Source: Pseudoalteromonas sp.
GTDB lineage: Bacteria > Pseudomonadota > Gammaproteobacteria > Enterobacterales > Alteromonadaceae
Assembly (NCBI RefSeq): GCF_018402495.1
Contig: NZ_JAGYIU010000001.1
Coordinates: 744,001-808,000 of the forward strand
Direction of reading: 5' to 3'
Length of the DNA: 64,000 nucleotides
A program made the position numbers and the translations under genes. Shown here in pieces: positions 19,638 to 27,756 of the stretch. Below the pieces are notes generated by a model that worked only from the letters and a program-made list of their open reading frames with translations, was not told the DNA's origin and searched no databases. Position 1 is the first letter of the stretch. Each line of letters begins with the position of its first letter.

Positions 19638-19934
19638 ATGAGAAAACTATTAATCTTGTCAACTATCTTTGCATTATCTGCATGTGGTGGCAGTAATGAT
19701 GATGGCTCATCTAAATCTACATATTCATCTTGTAAAATCACCAGCTCTCAAGCTTTATTTGCCGCGGATCGTGACAATGATTTAAAACAATGCTGGAATG
19801 CGGGTGGCAACGGCTACGAAAGTCAAGGTGATGCCATGCAGTGGTGTGAAAGGCAAGTAAATGCTTATATTGCTAATCAGTATTTAGTAGGCCACACAGT
19901 TAGTTATGCAGTAGAATCAACTAACTGTAAATAA
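19638..19934 (+). CDS. Cassette 2, second protein: small lipoprotein (98 aa)
   Basis: The signal peptide ends in lipobox LSAC (MRKLLILSTIFALSACGG), so the product should be a membrane-anchored lipoprotein. The mature part holds three further cysteines (SSCKIT, KQCWNAG, WCERQ) plus one in the last residues (STNCK), which could form disulphides. AAGGA precedes the start. It is coupled to the upstream exported protein gene and ends just before the attC. No known family is recognised. Confidence 0.7.
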   Translation: MRKLLILSTIFALSACGGSNDDGSSKSTYSSCKITSSQALFAADRDNDLKQCWNAGGNGYESQGDAMQWCERQVNAYIANQYLVGHTVSYAVESTNCK

Positions 19935-19939
19935 CAAAA

Positions 19940-20038
19940 ATATAACAAGTTGCTTAATTTCGTTCCGGCCACAAAAAGCGTGGCCTACACTGGACTGCCT
20001 ACGCTACGCTGCGGCAGCCAATTAGCAAAGCGTTATGT
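19940..20038 (+). repeat. attC site of cassette 2
   Basis: R'' ATATAAC (19940-19946) is the exact reverse complement of the cassette start GTTATAT. R' is GTTATGT (20032-20038). The 99-bp site closely resembles the attC at 56876-56974 in the second array. Confidence 0.85.
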
Positions 20039-20059
20039 TCTCTAAAAGGATTTTGTGCA

Positions 20060-20332
20060 TTGAACAAAAGCAAAAAATTTAAGCTCTCGCTTGTTGCATT
20101 AATTGTCTGCATTATTGGCTTTCAGTTTTCTACGCCGAGCATTAATTTTTATACTAACCCGTTCTATATAGGTTCTTTCATTTTCGCTATTGCTTTGTTG
20201 GTTATTGCGGTTAATTTTACCTGCCCCAATTGCAGGAAAAATCAGGTTGCGCTCTCTTTAAAGCAGTTTAGGCTTCCGAGTAATACATGCTGCAATTGTG
20301 GTTACAGTGTTGGTAAAAATGGCAGTGAATAA
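20060..20332 (+). CDS. Cassette 3: small membrane protein with a zinc-ribbon tail (90 aa)
   Basis: It starts with TTG at 20060, supported by AAAAGGA nine bases upstream; no suitable ATG exists. Two hydrophobic segments (about residues 9-22 and 37-51) are followed by a CPNC...CCNC four-cysteine zinc-ribbon-like module (TCPNCRKNQ, NTCCNCGYS). The arrangement suggests a membrane-anchored protein with a cytoplasmic metal-binding tail. The function is unknown. It fills the third cassette, whose two ends match by the core-complement test. Confidence 0.65.
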   Translation: MNKSKKFKLSLVALIVCIIGFQFSTPSINFYTNPFYIGSFIFAIALLVIAVNFTCPNCRKNQVALSLKQFRLPSNTCCNCGYSVGKNGSE

Positions 20333-20346
20333 CATCGGTGGTAAGA

Positions 20347-20437
20347 ACATAACAAACAAATATTATCGCCAGCAAAAAGCGCTGGCTGCGACTTCAACCC
20401 GCTGCGCGGCTTTCCGCGCTAAATTTGGGCGTTAGGT
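20347..20437 (+). repeat. attC site of cassette 3
   Basis: R'' ACATAAC (20347-20353) is the exact reverse complement of GTTATGT at the cassette start. R' is GTTAGGT (20431-20437). The 91-bp site is nearly identical to the attC at 51779-51869. Confidence 0.85.
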
Positions 20438-20480
20438 AAAAAGGAATCCATATGTCAGGGAAAATAGCAGGGAAAATAGC

Positions 20481-20813
20481 AGGGAAAATAGGACAGGCAC
20501 ATTTTTTGCAAAATCCATAGTATCAACTACTGTTGCTATATACAGTTAAGCAGGAGTTGCTATATATGACCCGGGCAAGAAAAAAGCTTATTGATTTAGC
20601 AGTCACACTTTGTTAGCACTTAATCTCATGATGCGTTAGGCGAGCGTTTTTGTGTGGTGACGATAAATACTCAGGTAAAAACTCCGATCATCGTTAAGCA
20701 AATAAAGTTATATTTACCATAGAAATAGCGGCCTACGCGATTATGAGCAAGGTTAACTGCAACAAGAGAGTTGTTAGTTTAGTTGTCACAAATATGTGCC
20801 TGTCCCTTTTTCT
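20481..20813 (+). mobile_element. Internally deleted Y1-transposase element, copy A (MITE-like)
   Basis: The ends are inverted: AGGGAAAATAGGACAGGCAC at the left and GTGCCTGTCCCTTTTTCT at the right. Inside is a decayed 5' part of the transposase gene found intact at 21739-22743, starting at ATG 20566 and soon hitting stop codons. It jumps from GCGGCCTACGCGATTATGAG directly to a 3' segment absent from the coding part of the full copy. Copy C (22783-23045) carries the same deletion, so this looks like a non-autonomous family. Just left of it is a threefold direct repeat of AGGGAAAATAGC. Confidence 0.7.
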
Positions 20814-20840
20814 GTTAGTTCCTGTCCCTTTTTCTCGTTA

Positions 20841-20863
20841 GTTATTCTACAGCCTCGTTATGT
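20841..20863 (+). repeat. Right end of an attC remnant and cassette junction
   Basis: The segment ATTCTACAGCCTC directly followed by GTTATGT recurs at 55678-55696 before GTTAACT. It therefore looks like the right end of an attC whose left part was lost when copy A of the mobile element arrived. It marks the start of the toxin-antitoxin cassette. Confidence 0.5.
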
Positions 20864-20912
20864 GTTTTAATCATAATTTGCCAAAAGTAATCCATTGGCT
20901 TACACTTCAACT

Positions 20913-21251
20913 ATGCATACAATCGTTGAATTACCCGAATATAAGAAACGAGTTGAAAAACTCCTTTCTGAAGACGAGAACAAACAAATCATCAGCTACT
21001 TAGCTGAGCACCCGAAAGCAGGTGTGCTAATGCAAGGTACAGGTGGAGTTCGTAAGCTTAGGTGGGCAAAAGAGGGCGGTGGTAAAAGTGGTGGTGTGAG
21101 AGTTATTTATTACTACCATAGTGAAGAAACCCCACTGTTCATGCTTTCTCTATTTGGTAAAAATGAGAAAGCAAACCTATCTAAAGCTGAATGTAATGTT
21201 CTTGGTAAACTAACCAAAATACTTGCAGACAGTTACAGGAGGCAATCATGA
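20913..21251 (+). CDS. higB: HigB/RelE-type toxin (mRNA interferase), cassette-borne
   Basis: 112 residues. The pattern LMQGTGGVRKLRWAKEGGGK followed by SGGVRVIYYYH and FLLSLFGKNEKANLS-like text (here MLSLFGKNEKANLSKAE) is that of the HigB-2 branch of the RelE/ParE superfamily, ribosome-dependent mRNA endonucleases. Start chosen at the ATG at 20913; an in-frame TTG at 20895 is possible. It overlaps the antitoxin gene by four bases (ATGA), the toxin-first order seen in higBA. Such pairs are common in integron arrays, where they stabilise cassettes. Confidence 0.88.
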   Translation: MHTIVELPEYKKRVEKLLSEDENKQIISYLAEHPKAGVLMQGTGGVRKLRWAKEGGGKSGGVRVIYYYHSEETPLFMLSLFGKNEKANLSKAECNVLGKLTKILADSYRRQS

Positions 21252-21532
21252 CTAATGCATTTGAAAGTATCCAGCAAGGACTAATGGAAGCCATTGAGTT
21301 TGCTGACGGTGAAATGAAAGAGGCTACTGTTCATAAGTTTGAACCTGTTGACGTTAAAGCTGTACGCAATAATGTGGCAATGACACAAGCTGAGTTTGCA
21401 TCTACTTTTGGCATCAGCCTTGGCACATTACGTCATTGGGAGCGTGGAGATAGAACTCCAAGAGGTCCTGCATTAGTACTTCTTAATGTGCTAGCTAAAG
21501 ACCCTCAAGCAGTGATCAGGGCTCTTGCGTAA
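21248..21532 (+). CDS. higA: HigA-type antitoxin, helix-turn-helix
   Basis: 94 residues with a C-terminal Xre-like helix-turn-helix (about residues 38-80: VRNNVAMTQAEFASTFGISL, then GTLRHWERGDRTPRGPA). It should bind the toxin through its N-terminal half and repress the pair's own promoter. It overlaps the toxin gene by ATGA and is preceded by AGGAGG-like sequence inside the toxin's end. Its stop codon adjoins the R'' core of the attC, so the pair is a compact two-gene cassette. Confidence 0.88.
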   Translation: MTNAFESIQQGLMEAIEFADGEMKEATVHKFEPVDVKAVRNNVAMTQAEFASTFGISLGTLRHWERGDRTPRGPALVLLNVLAKDPQAVIRALA

Positions 21533-21626
21533 CCAAACAGATAAAAAACAATTTAAGAGCGATTCCTAACGCATGGCATTTCTCATTCCATCGTTGGGTT
21601 TTGTGTTTAAGGTGATACGGTTAGGG
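21527..21626 (+). repeat. attC of the toxin-antitoxin cassette, VCR-like
   Basis: R'' GCGTAAC (21527-21533) and R' GTTAGGG (21620-21626). The inner sequence (AATTTAAGAG..., AACGCATGGCATTT, TCGTTGGGTTTTGTGTTTAA) resembles Vibrio superintegron repeats rather than the other attC sites here. The cassette start GTTATGT and R'' differ at two positions. Confidence 0.65.
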
Positions 21627-21639
21627 AAAAATAGGACAT

Positions 21640-22782
21640 AGGGAAAAATAGGACAGGCACTTTTTTTTGCAATTTTTTTTGCAAAATCCATAGCATCAAC
21701 TACTGTTGTTATATACAGTTCAACAGGCGTTGCTATTTATGACACGGGCAAGAAAAAAGCTTATTGATTTAGCGTCCACATCTTATTACCACTTAATTTC
21801 ACGATGCGTTAGGCGAGCGTTTTTGTGTGGTGACGATAAATATACAGGTAAAAACTTTGATCATCGTCGGGAGTGGTTAGTAGAGCGAATAAAATTTTTA
21901 AGTAGTGTATTTGCCATAGAAATAGCGGCCTACGCGATTATGAGTAATCACTACCATCTTGTTGTGAACGTAAACCGGCGTCAAGCACTTGATTGGTCTG
22001 ATGAGGAAGTAATTACCCGTTGGTATCAGCTTTATAATGGCCATGTTTTGGTTGATCGCTACTTAAATGGAGAGGATTTAGATAAGGTAAGTTTAGTCTT
22101 TTTCAATGAGATCATCGCTAAATGGCGAGAAAGACTCTATGACATAAGCTGGTATATGAAAAACCTCAATGAATACATTGCCCGCGAAGCCAATAAAGAA
22201 GATAACTGCAAGGGCAAGTACTGGGAAGGGCGCTATAAATCACAAGCATTATTAGATGAAATCGCAGTGCTCAGTTGCATGGCCTACGTTGATTTGAATC
22301 CTATAAGAGCAAACATAGCCGATACACTTGAAGACAGTGATTTTACCTCAATTCAAGAGCGTATAGCGCATTTCAAAGCCTTCACTATGGACAACGTTAA
22401 AGTAGAAGAGCCTATCAAACAAAAAGATAATACTCAGCATGAAAGCCAGCCAACCCAGCTAAAACCATTTGGTGGCAACCACATCAAAAATACGCTCCCT
22501 TTTGCCTTTCTGGATTACATTGAGTTAGTTGATTGGAGTGGCCGTCACATAGATCCAAAGAAAAAAGGGCATATCAAGAACGCTGTGCCAAAAGTGCTAC
22601 TCACTTTAAATATAGAAGAAGCGCAATGGCTTGAATCAATAATGCGATTTAGGCAGCAGTACTCAAATTTCGCAGGCAGTAAAGAACGGTTAAAGCAACA
22701 AGCCGCCAGCAACGATGTAAAATGGTACAAAGGCGTAGGCTAAAAGAAGAGTAACAGCTTCCTTAAATTGCTGTAGCCCCAC
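21640..22782 (+). mobile_element. Y1-transposase element, copy B (full length, right end uncertain)
   Basis: The left end AGGGAAAAATAGGACAGGCAC equals the left end of copy A and lies only 13 bases after the attC core at 21620. It carries the intact transposase gene. The right end cannot be fixed because another decayed copy follows directly. Confidence 0.65.
21739..22743 (+). CDS. REP-associated/IS200-like Y1 tyrosine transposase
   Basis: 334 residues. The His-x-His motif of HUH nucleases is seen in MSNHYHLVVNVN (about residue 73), followed downstream by YMKNLNEYIAREANKEDNCK with a tyrosine suitable as nucleophile, and by the family motif KGKYWEGRYKSQALLDE. SCMAYVDLNPIRA is also typical. These enzymes cut and join single-stranded DNA at palindromes. 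Start at the ATG at 21739, which aligns with the decayed copies; the longer frame from 21706 runs into the conserved leader. It looks intact and may be the source of activity for copies A and C. Confidence 0.85.
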   Translation: MTRARKKLIDLASTSYYHLISRCVRRAFLCGDDKYTGKNFDHRREWLVERIKFLSSVFAIEIAAYAIMSNHYHLVVNVNRRQALDWSDEEVITRWYQLYNGHVLVDRYLNGEDLDKVSLVFFNEIIAKWRERLYDISWYMKNLNEYIAREANKEDNCKGKYWEGRYKSQALLDEIAVLSCMAYVDLNPIRANIADTLEDSDFTSIQERIAHFKAFTMDNVKVEEPIKQKDNTQHESQPTQLKPFGGNHIKNTLPFAFLDYIELVDWSGRHIDPKKKGHIKNAVPKVLLTLNIEEAQWLESIMRFRQQYSNFAGSKERLKQQAASNDVKWYKGVG

Positions 22783-23045
22783 TAAAGTTGCCATGTATGA
22801 CTAGCGCAAGAAAAAAGCCGATTGATTTAGCCGCCACACTTTATTAGCACTTAATCTCACGATGCGTTAAACGAGCGTTTTTGTGTGGTGATGATAAATA
22901 CACAGGTAAAATTTCGATCATCGTCAAGAAAATAAAGTTTTTAAGTAGCATATTTACCATAGAAATAGCGGCCTACGCGATTATTAGCAAGGTCAGCTGC
23001 AACAGGAGAGTTGTTAGTTTAATTGTCACAAATATGTGCCTGTCC
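22783..23045 (+). mobile_element. Internally deleted Y1-transposase element, copy C
   Basis: The gene start (ATG 22797, MTSARKKPID...) is followed by early stops, then the same internal deletion as copy A, ending GTGCCTGTCC. The left terminal repeat is missing. It abuts the full-length copy. Confidence 0.65.
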
Positions 23046-23085
23046 TTTGGTAATCCCCTTTTATAATCCCTGTCTAGGAGTGCTT

Positions 23086-23475
23086 ATGAAGCTGCAATTT
23101 TTTTACTATCTTTTCTAATGTCAGGTGCCGTATTTGCAAAAGATTAAAGCAAATATACGCCAGAGCAATTGTTCGTGATTAATGAAGATAGAAAGGAATT
23201 TGAGCCTAATTTGGGCTTGAGTTCCTACTAGAGTCAGCGAAGTTTAAATACGAATTGGCTCCGTCTGCTTTGTGTGTTTTATTATCAACTGAAAATCAAT
23301 ACTAGACTTACAAGAAGCTTATGTATGGTGTTGTGTCGCGCAAAAAATTGAGAATAAATATCCAAATAGGGCTTCTCAAAGAAGCGATGAAATATTAGGT
23401 AAAATCCTTTTAAATAGAAGTGTTGTAGCAGTTGAAAAAGCTAAAAAACTCGCTATCGCTGGATATAAGGGGTAG
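23086..23475 (+). pseudogene. Decayed gene for a small exported protein
   Basis: Fragments in different frames read as a signal peptide (FLLSFLMSGAVFAKD), then SKYTPEQLFVINEDRKEFEP, and near the end NRSVVAVEKAKKLAIAGYKG with a stop at 23475. AGGAG precedes the ATG. At least two frameshifts and several stops break it. The family is not identified. It may be the relic of a cassette, but no attC core could be assigned to it. The stretch 23476-23709 shows no gene. Confidence 0.45.
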
Positions 23476-23709
23476 GCACTCCTAGCAAACGTATTAAACC
23501 TGACTCCACAAGTAGATGACTTTTTTGCAAAAACAAACGGCGCAAAATAAGCGTCCAACTTGCTCCGCAGTTTATGTATTGCTCGGTGTAGCGCCTCGGT
23601 GCTTTCTGTGGTGAAAAATGATTTTGTGGCGGGGCTTTATGCCGCGCATTATATATTTTGCCTTCGGGTAAACTTAAAATAAGATCATTAAGAAAATTAC
23701 GCACAAAGA

Positions 23710-23745
23710 CAGCAAAAAAACGCTGCAGCTCTATCACTGCAGCTT
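23710..23745 (-). terminator. Terminator after asnB
   Basis: On the minus strand GCTGCAG pairs with CTGCAGC and is followed by TTTTTTT (23711-23717 on the plus strand is A-rich). Confidence 0.7.
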
Positions 23746-23759
23746 AAAATAGTTAAATT

Positions 23760-25424
23760 TTATTTATACGCTTCGTTGTGAACGCCCGCGGCGCGCCCTG
23801 ATGGATCAGCATTATTTTGAAATGATGCATCCCATGCGAGTGCTTCTGGGGTTGAACACGCAACTGATTTACCATGCGGTACACACTTAGCCGAGGCATC
23901 GCCTGGGAAGTGCGACTCAAAAATACTGCGGTAAAAATACGCTTCTTTTGAATCTGGGGTGTTAATTGGGTATTTAAATTTGGCATTCGCCAATTCTTGA
24001 TCCGTTACTTGCTCATTAACAAATTCTTTTAAGGTATCTATCCAGCTGTAGCCAACACCATCGGAGAATTGCTCTTTTTGACGCCATAACACTTCATCTG
24101 GGAGGTAGCCGTTAAAGCCTGCACGTAAAATGTGTTTTTCAATTTTGCCGTCTTTACACATTTTAGCCTCAGGGTTAATGCGCATTGCCACATCAACAAA
24201 CTCTTTATCTAAAAATGGCACGCGTGCTTCAACACCCCAAGCCGCCATTGATTTGTTGGCACGTAAACAGTCAAACATATGGAGCTTTGAAACTTTACGG
24301 TTCAGCTCTTCATGAAATTCTTGTGCATTAGGCGCTTTATGAAAATATAAGTAACCGCCAAATAATTCATCTGCACCTTCACCTGAGAGTACCATTTTTA
24401 TACCCATGGCTTTAATTTGACGCGCCATTAAGTACATTGGGGTTGATGCACGAATGGTGGTTACATCGTAGGTTTCAATGTGGTAAATCACTTCCTTGAG
24501 TGCATCAATACCTTGTTGAATAGTAAAGATAATAGGGTGATGAATTGTTCCAATCATATCAGCTACTTTTTGCGCGGCGGCTAAATCGGGGGAGCCTTCT
24601 AAACCCACCGAAAAGGAATGCAGTTTAGGCCACCAAGCATCACTTTCATCGTTATCTTCAATACGTTTTGCAGCAAAGCGCTGGGTAATAGCGGAAATAA
24701 CCGATGAATCTAAGCCACCGGATAGCAATACGCCATAGGGTACGTCACACATAAGCTGGCGCTTAACCGCCGCTTCCAATGCATCTTTTACATCTTCTGC
24801 TTTGGCATCGTTGTTTTTAACAGCGTCGAAGCTTTGCCAATCACGTTGATAGTAAGGGGTTAATTTGCCGTCTTTGCTGTAAAGGTAATGCCCCGGCGGA
24901 AACTCTTCAATGTGCTTACAAATAGGTGAGAGCGCTTTGAGCTCTGACGCTACATAAAAGTTACCGTGCTCATCGTGACCTGTGTACAGTGGAATAATAC
25001 CAATGTGATCGCGACCAATTAAGTACGCGTCTTGGTCTTCATCATATAAACAAAAAGCAAAAATACCATTTAAGTCATCTAAAAATGCTGGCCCTTTTTG
25101 TTTATACAGGGCTAAAATCACTTCACAATCTGACTGGGTTTGAAAATCAAAGTCGACTTCTAAATTAGCGGCCAGCTCTTTGTGGTTATAAATTTCGCCA
25201 TTAACCGCTAAAATATGGGTTTTTTCTGGGTTGTAAAGGGGTTGTGCACCGCTTGATACGCCAACAATGGCTAAGCGCTCATGCACTAAAATTGCTTTAT
25301 CAGATGAATACACACCAGACCAATCTGGCCCACGATGACGTAACAGTTTAGACATTTCGATTGCCTGACTGCGTAACTGGCTGGGATCCGATTTAATATC
25401 GAGTACACCAAAAATTGAACACAT
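23760..25424 (-). CDS. asnB: Asparagine synthase B, glutamine-hydrolysing
   Basis: 554 residues, normal length. It makes asparagine from aspartate, ATP and glutamine in the cytoplasm. Cys2 after the start methionine (MCSIFGVLD) is the glutaminase nucleophile; RHRGPDWSGV and NGEIYNH belong to the Ntn-hydrolase domain. The synthetase domain has the pyrophosphate loop GVLLSGGLDSSVISA and the family block LSGEGADELFGGY. It is a single gene with its own terminator. It stands at the right border of the first integron array, where ordinary chromosome resumes. Confidence 0.96.
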   Translation of the reverse strand: MCSIFGVLDIKSDPSQLRSQAIEMSKLLRHRGPDWSGVYSSDKAILVHERLAIVGVSSGAQPLYNPEKTHILAVNGEIYNHKELAANLEVDFDFQTQSDCEVILALYKQKGPAFLDDLNGIFAFCLYDEDQDAYLIGRDHIGIIPLYTGHDEHGNFYVASELKALSPICKHIEEFPPGHYLYSKDGKLTPYYQRDWQSFDAVKNNDAKAEDVKDALEAAVKRQLMCDVPYGVLLSGGLDSSVISAITQRFAAKRIEDNDESDAWWPKLHSFSVGLEGSPDLAAAQKVADMIGTIHHPIIFTIQQGIDALKEVIYHIETYDVTTIRASTPMYLMARQIKAMGIKMVLSGEGADELFGGYLYFHKAPNAQEFHEELNRKVSKLHMFDCLRANKSMAAWGVEARVPFLDKEFVDVAMRINPEAKMCKDGKIEKHILRAGFNGYLPDEVLWRQKEQFSDGVGYSWIDTLKEFVNEQVTDQELANAKFKYPINTPDSKEAYFYRSIFESHFPGDASAKCVPHGKSVACSTPEALAWDASFQNNADPSGRAAGVHNEAYK

Positions 25425-25718
25425 AATTTTTCCTCATTCCTATTAAGTGCCTACGATAGCGAGTTTGCTAAAGACTAACCTTGTTTTATCAGAAATAAAT
25501 AACTAAGTCACACGCCTTTTTTAAATTAATAAGAATAATTTATGCACCAAACAAGTTACTGGTGCACCAACATGGTGAGGTTGATAGTGTGATAGCAACG
25601 GATTGTACAATTTTTAATTTAAAACAGGCAGGGTTAGCGTTTCATGCTGATGCAAATTTATATTTGCACCAAGTGGGTGCAAATATAATCATTTAGAAAA
25701 CAGCGTTATCGCATTATG

Positions 25719-26660
25719 TTAATTAGCCCAATAGCGATTTAAACTCAGCTTAAGCTGAGATAGATGCGCATCGAGTTTATTTTTAGCTGCGATTGCTTGT
25801 TCAAGCGTTACAAATTCAAAAGTAATTGAATCGGCGGTTCTAAATTGAGCAAACTGATGTAAATCCGCCTCTATTACATGGCCTATCAATGGGTAGCCCC
25901 CCGTTGTTTGTGCATCATTTAATAGCACAATTGGGTTGCCATCGGGTGGGAGTTGCACGCTGCCTGGTGCTACCGCGAGTGAGTGCAGCGAAAGCGAGTG
26001 TTGCATTATTTGGCTATTATTATGATCTAAGCGTACCCCCATTCGATTACTATTCGGGTTAATAGTAAATGAGGTGGTACAGAAAGCATTTATACACTCA
26101 GGTGTAAGTAGTTCATGATGTGGACCTTGATGTAGCCGAATAACTTTTCGTTTAGGCGGTGTTAATGCACCTTTATTACATAGCCAAGACTGAGTATATG
26201 GGGTTATTTTTATAATATCGTCGCTTTGTAACGCTCGGCCATTAAAACCACCAATGGCTGCCCCTAAGTCGGTTGATTTAGAACCCATAACTTCAGGGCA
26301 TTCAATTCCACCTTTTACGGCAATGTAAGCTCTGGAGCCACCGCGTCCTGTATCAAATTTAAGTGTTTGTTTTGCTTTTACCGGGTAACTCCAACCGGGG
26401 TAAACCGCTTGAGCGTCAAGTTTAGCGTTTAAATCGGCTCCATGCAGAGCAATAACGGTATCGCACTCAAATTGCAATTCACATAACCCGACTGTGAGTT
26501 CAAGTACGGCATCGTTATCGTGATTATTTACTAAGCGATTGGCAATAATGTGCGCATAGGCGTCTAGGCTACCAGAGCGGCTAACCCCTAAATGACGAAA
26601 ACCCACACGGCCTAAATCTTGGATTGTAAGCTGTATACCGGGTTTGATGATTTTAATCAT
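25719..26660 (-). CDS. pxpC: 5-oxoprolinase subunit C (biotin-dependent carboxyltransferase family)
   Basis: 313 residues. With PxpA and PxpB it forms the bacterial ATP-dependent 5-oxoprolinase that opens pyroglutamate to glutamate. The motifs IQDLGRVGFRHLGVSRSGSL, AYIAVKGGI and DAQTTGGYP are characteristic of this KipA/allophanate-type fold. It overlaps pxpB by one base, so the two are translationally coupled. The usual third gene pxpA is not next to them. The region between asnB and this gene is AT-rich without a visible gene. Confidence 0.88.
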   Translation of the reverse strand: MIKIIKPGIQLTIQDLGRVGFRHLGVSRSGSLDAYAHIIANRLVNNHDNDAVLELTVGLCELQFECDTVIALHGADLNAKLDAQAVYPGWSYPVKAKQTLKFDTGRGGSRAYIAVKGGIECPEVMGSKSTDLGAAIGGFNGRALQSDDIIKITPYTQSWLCNKGALTPPKRKVIRLHQGPHHELLTPECINAFCTTSFTINPNSNRMGVRLDHNNSQIMQHSLSLHSLAVAPGSVQLPPDGNPIVLLNDAQTTGGYPLIGHVIEADLHQFAQFRTADSITFEFVTLEQAIAAKNKLDAHLSQLKLSLNRYWAN

Positions 26661-27313
26661 TATTTATTCCTTTTAACAGGCACAAATTCAAGGGTGTCAC
26701 CGGGTTTAAATAAACAAGGGGTTGAGGCGGTTGCATCAAATAAACAGGCATCAGTATGGGCAATAATATGCCAACCACCGGGTGAGTCTTCAGGGTAAAT
26801 GCCTGTTTGGTCTGCCCCAATTGCAATCGAGCCTTTAGGAACACTGACTCGTGGGTTATCACGCCTTGGGGTAAACAGTTGAGAGTTGAGCCCATGTAAA
26901 TAAGGAAAACCGGGCACAAAACCTAAAAACAACACATGGTAAATTTCTTTACTGTGTAAGTTAATTACCTCATCTATTGTTAGCTGATGATAATTAGCCA
27001 CGTAGTGTAAATCGTCACCTTGATAATAGGTGTCTATTTTATGATGCTGACTTTCAAAGGCGTAATCATCAACCTCATCCCATAGCTTGGTTAAGGTATT
27101 TTGCCATTGATATAAATTACTGGCTGATTTTAAATACAAGGTTAATGAGTTCATCCCGGGGACTAAATCTATAAATTCATTGGTGTTTTTACAATACTGT
27201 GACAGCGCCCAGAGTTTTTTTTGCGTCGCAAGTATGTGTTGTTCGCTGTAGTGAGAAACATCAAAAAGCAGACTAGAATTTGTTAATATTTTTATACTTG
27301 GCAAAGTGCTCAT
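26660..27313 (-). CDS. pxpB: 5-oxoprolinase subunit B (KipI family)
   Basis: 217 residues. The C-terminal block GFVPGFPYLHGLNSQL...RRDNPRVSVPKGSIAIG is the hallmark of KipI/PxpB cyclophilin-like proteins, as is GGWHIIAHT. It works with PxpC in pyroglutamate opening. It is the first gene of the pair. The start is the only ATG that gives the usual full N-terminal domain. Confidence 0.88.
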   Translation of the reverse strand: MSTLPSIKILTNSSLLFDVSHYSEQHILATQKKLWALSQYCKNTNEFIDLVPGMNSLTLYLKSASNLYQWQNTLTKLWDEVDDYAFESQHHKIDTYYQGDDLHYVANYHQLTIDEVINLHSKEIYHVLFLGFVPGFPYLHGLNSQLFTPRRDNPRVSVPKGSIAIGADQTGIYPEDSPGGWHIIAHTDACLFDATASTPCLFKPGDTLEFVPVKRNK

Positions 27314-27462
27314 ACAGATAACTTATTAATATTGTTTGTATTTAAGCTATCACAGTCGTTGTGCTATTACGATAATAATAGACAAACTCGGATCGATTAA
27401 ATTCCCGTCTTCGTAAAGTTTTATTAAGTGTGAAATTTATTCTTGCGTTTGAAGGTCTGCTT

Positions 27463-27729
27463 TAGGGTCTGTTGACCTTTGCGGATTAAAATTGTTCAAA
27501 CTAGGAGCGGTTTAATCGCGGCGCGAGGTTTGTAACCTAGTGGGCTAAGTCAAAACCGAGCAACAAAGAGTAAATCGCTCCTAGGCAGAAACCGAAGGGC
27601 AGCGCCTGTTTGGCATTGATGCTACGTTATCGCCTATTTATGGGGAATAACCACACCACATAGGCTCTGCCTTGCCTAAACACCAAACAAACTGCTGCAA
27701 ATTTAATCTTGAAAGGTCAACAGACCCTA
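27463..27729. mobile_element. MITE with 17-bp terminal inverted repeats
   Basis: The ends TAGGGTCTGTTGACCTTT and AAAGGTCAACAGACCCTA are perfect inverted repeats and the interior (267 bp in all) has no coding frame. A TA at each outer edge may be the target duplication. No transposase with these ends is in the window. It fills most of the 27314-27756 gap. Confidence 0.8.
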
Positions 27730-27756
27730 GAGTAACTAAAACTAAGAGGTCATCGT

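Noticed and set aside
20895..20912. Longer toxin start at TTG 20895
   Set aside because: No ribosome site precedes it and the family N-terminus fits the ATG at 20913.
17334..23700. A prophage
   Set aside because: There are no structural, packaging or lysis genes; the recombinase, attC cores and small genes are explained by an integron.
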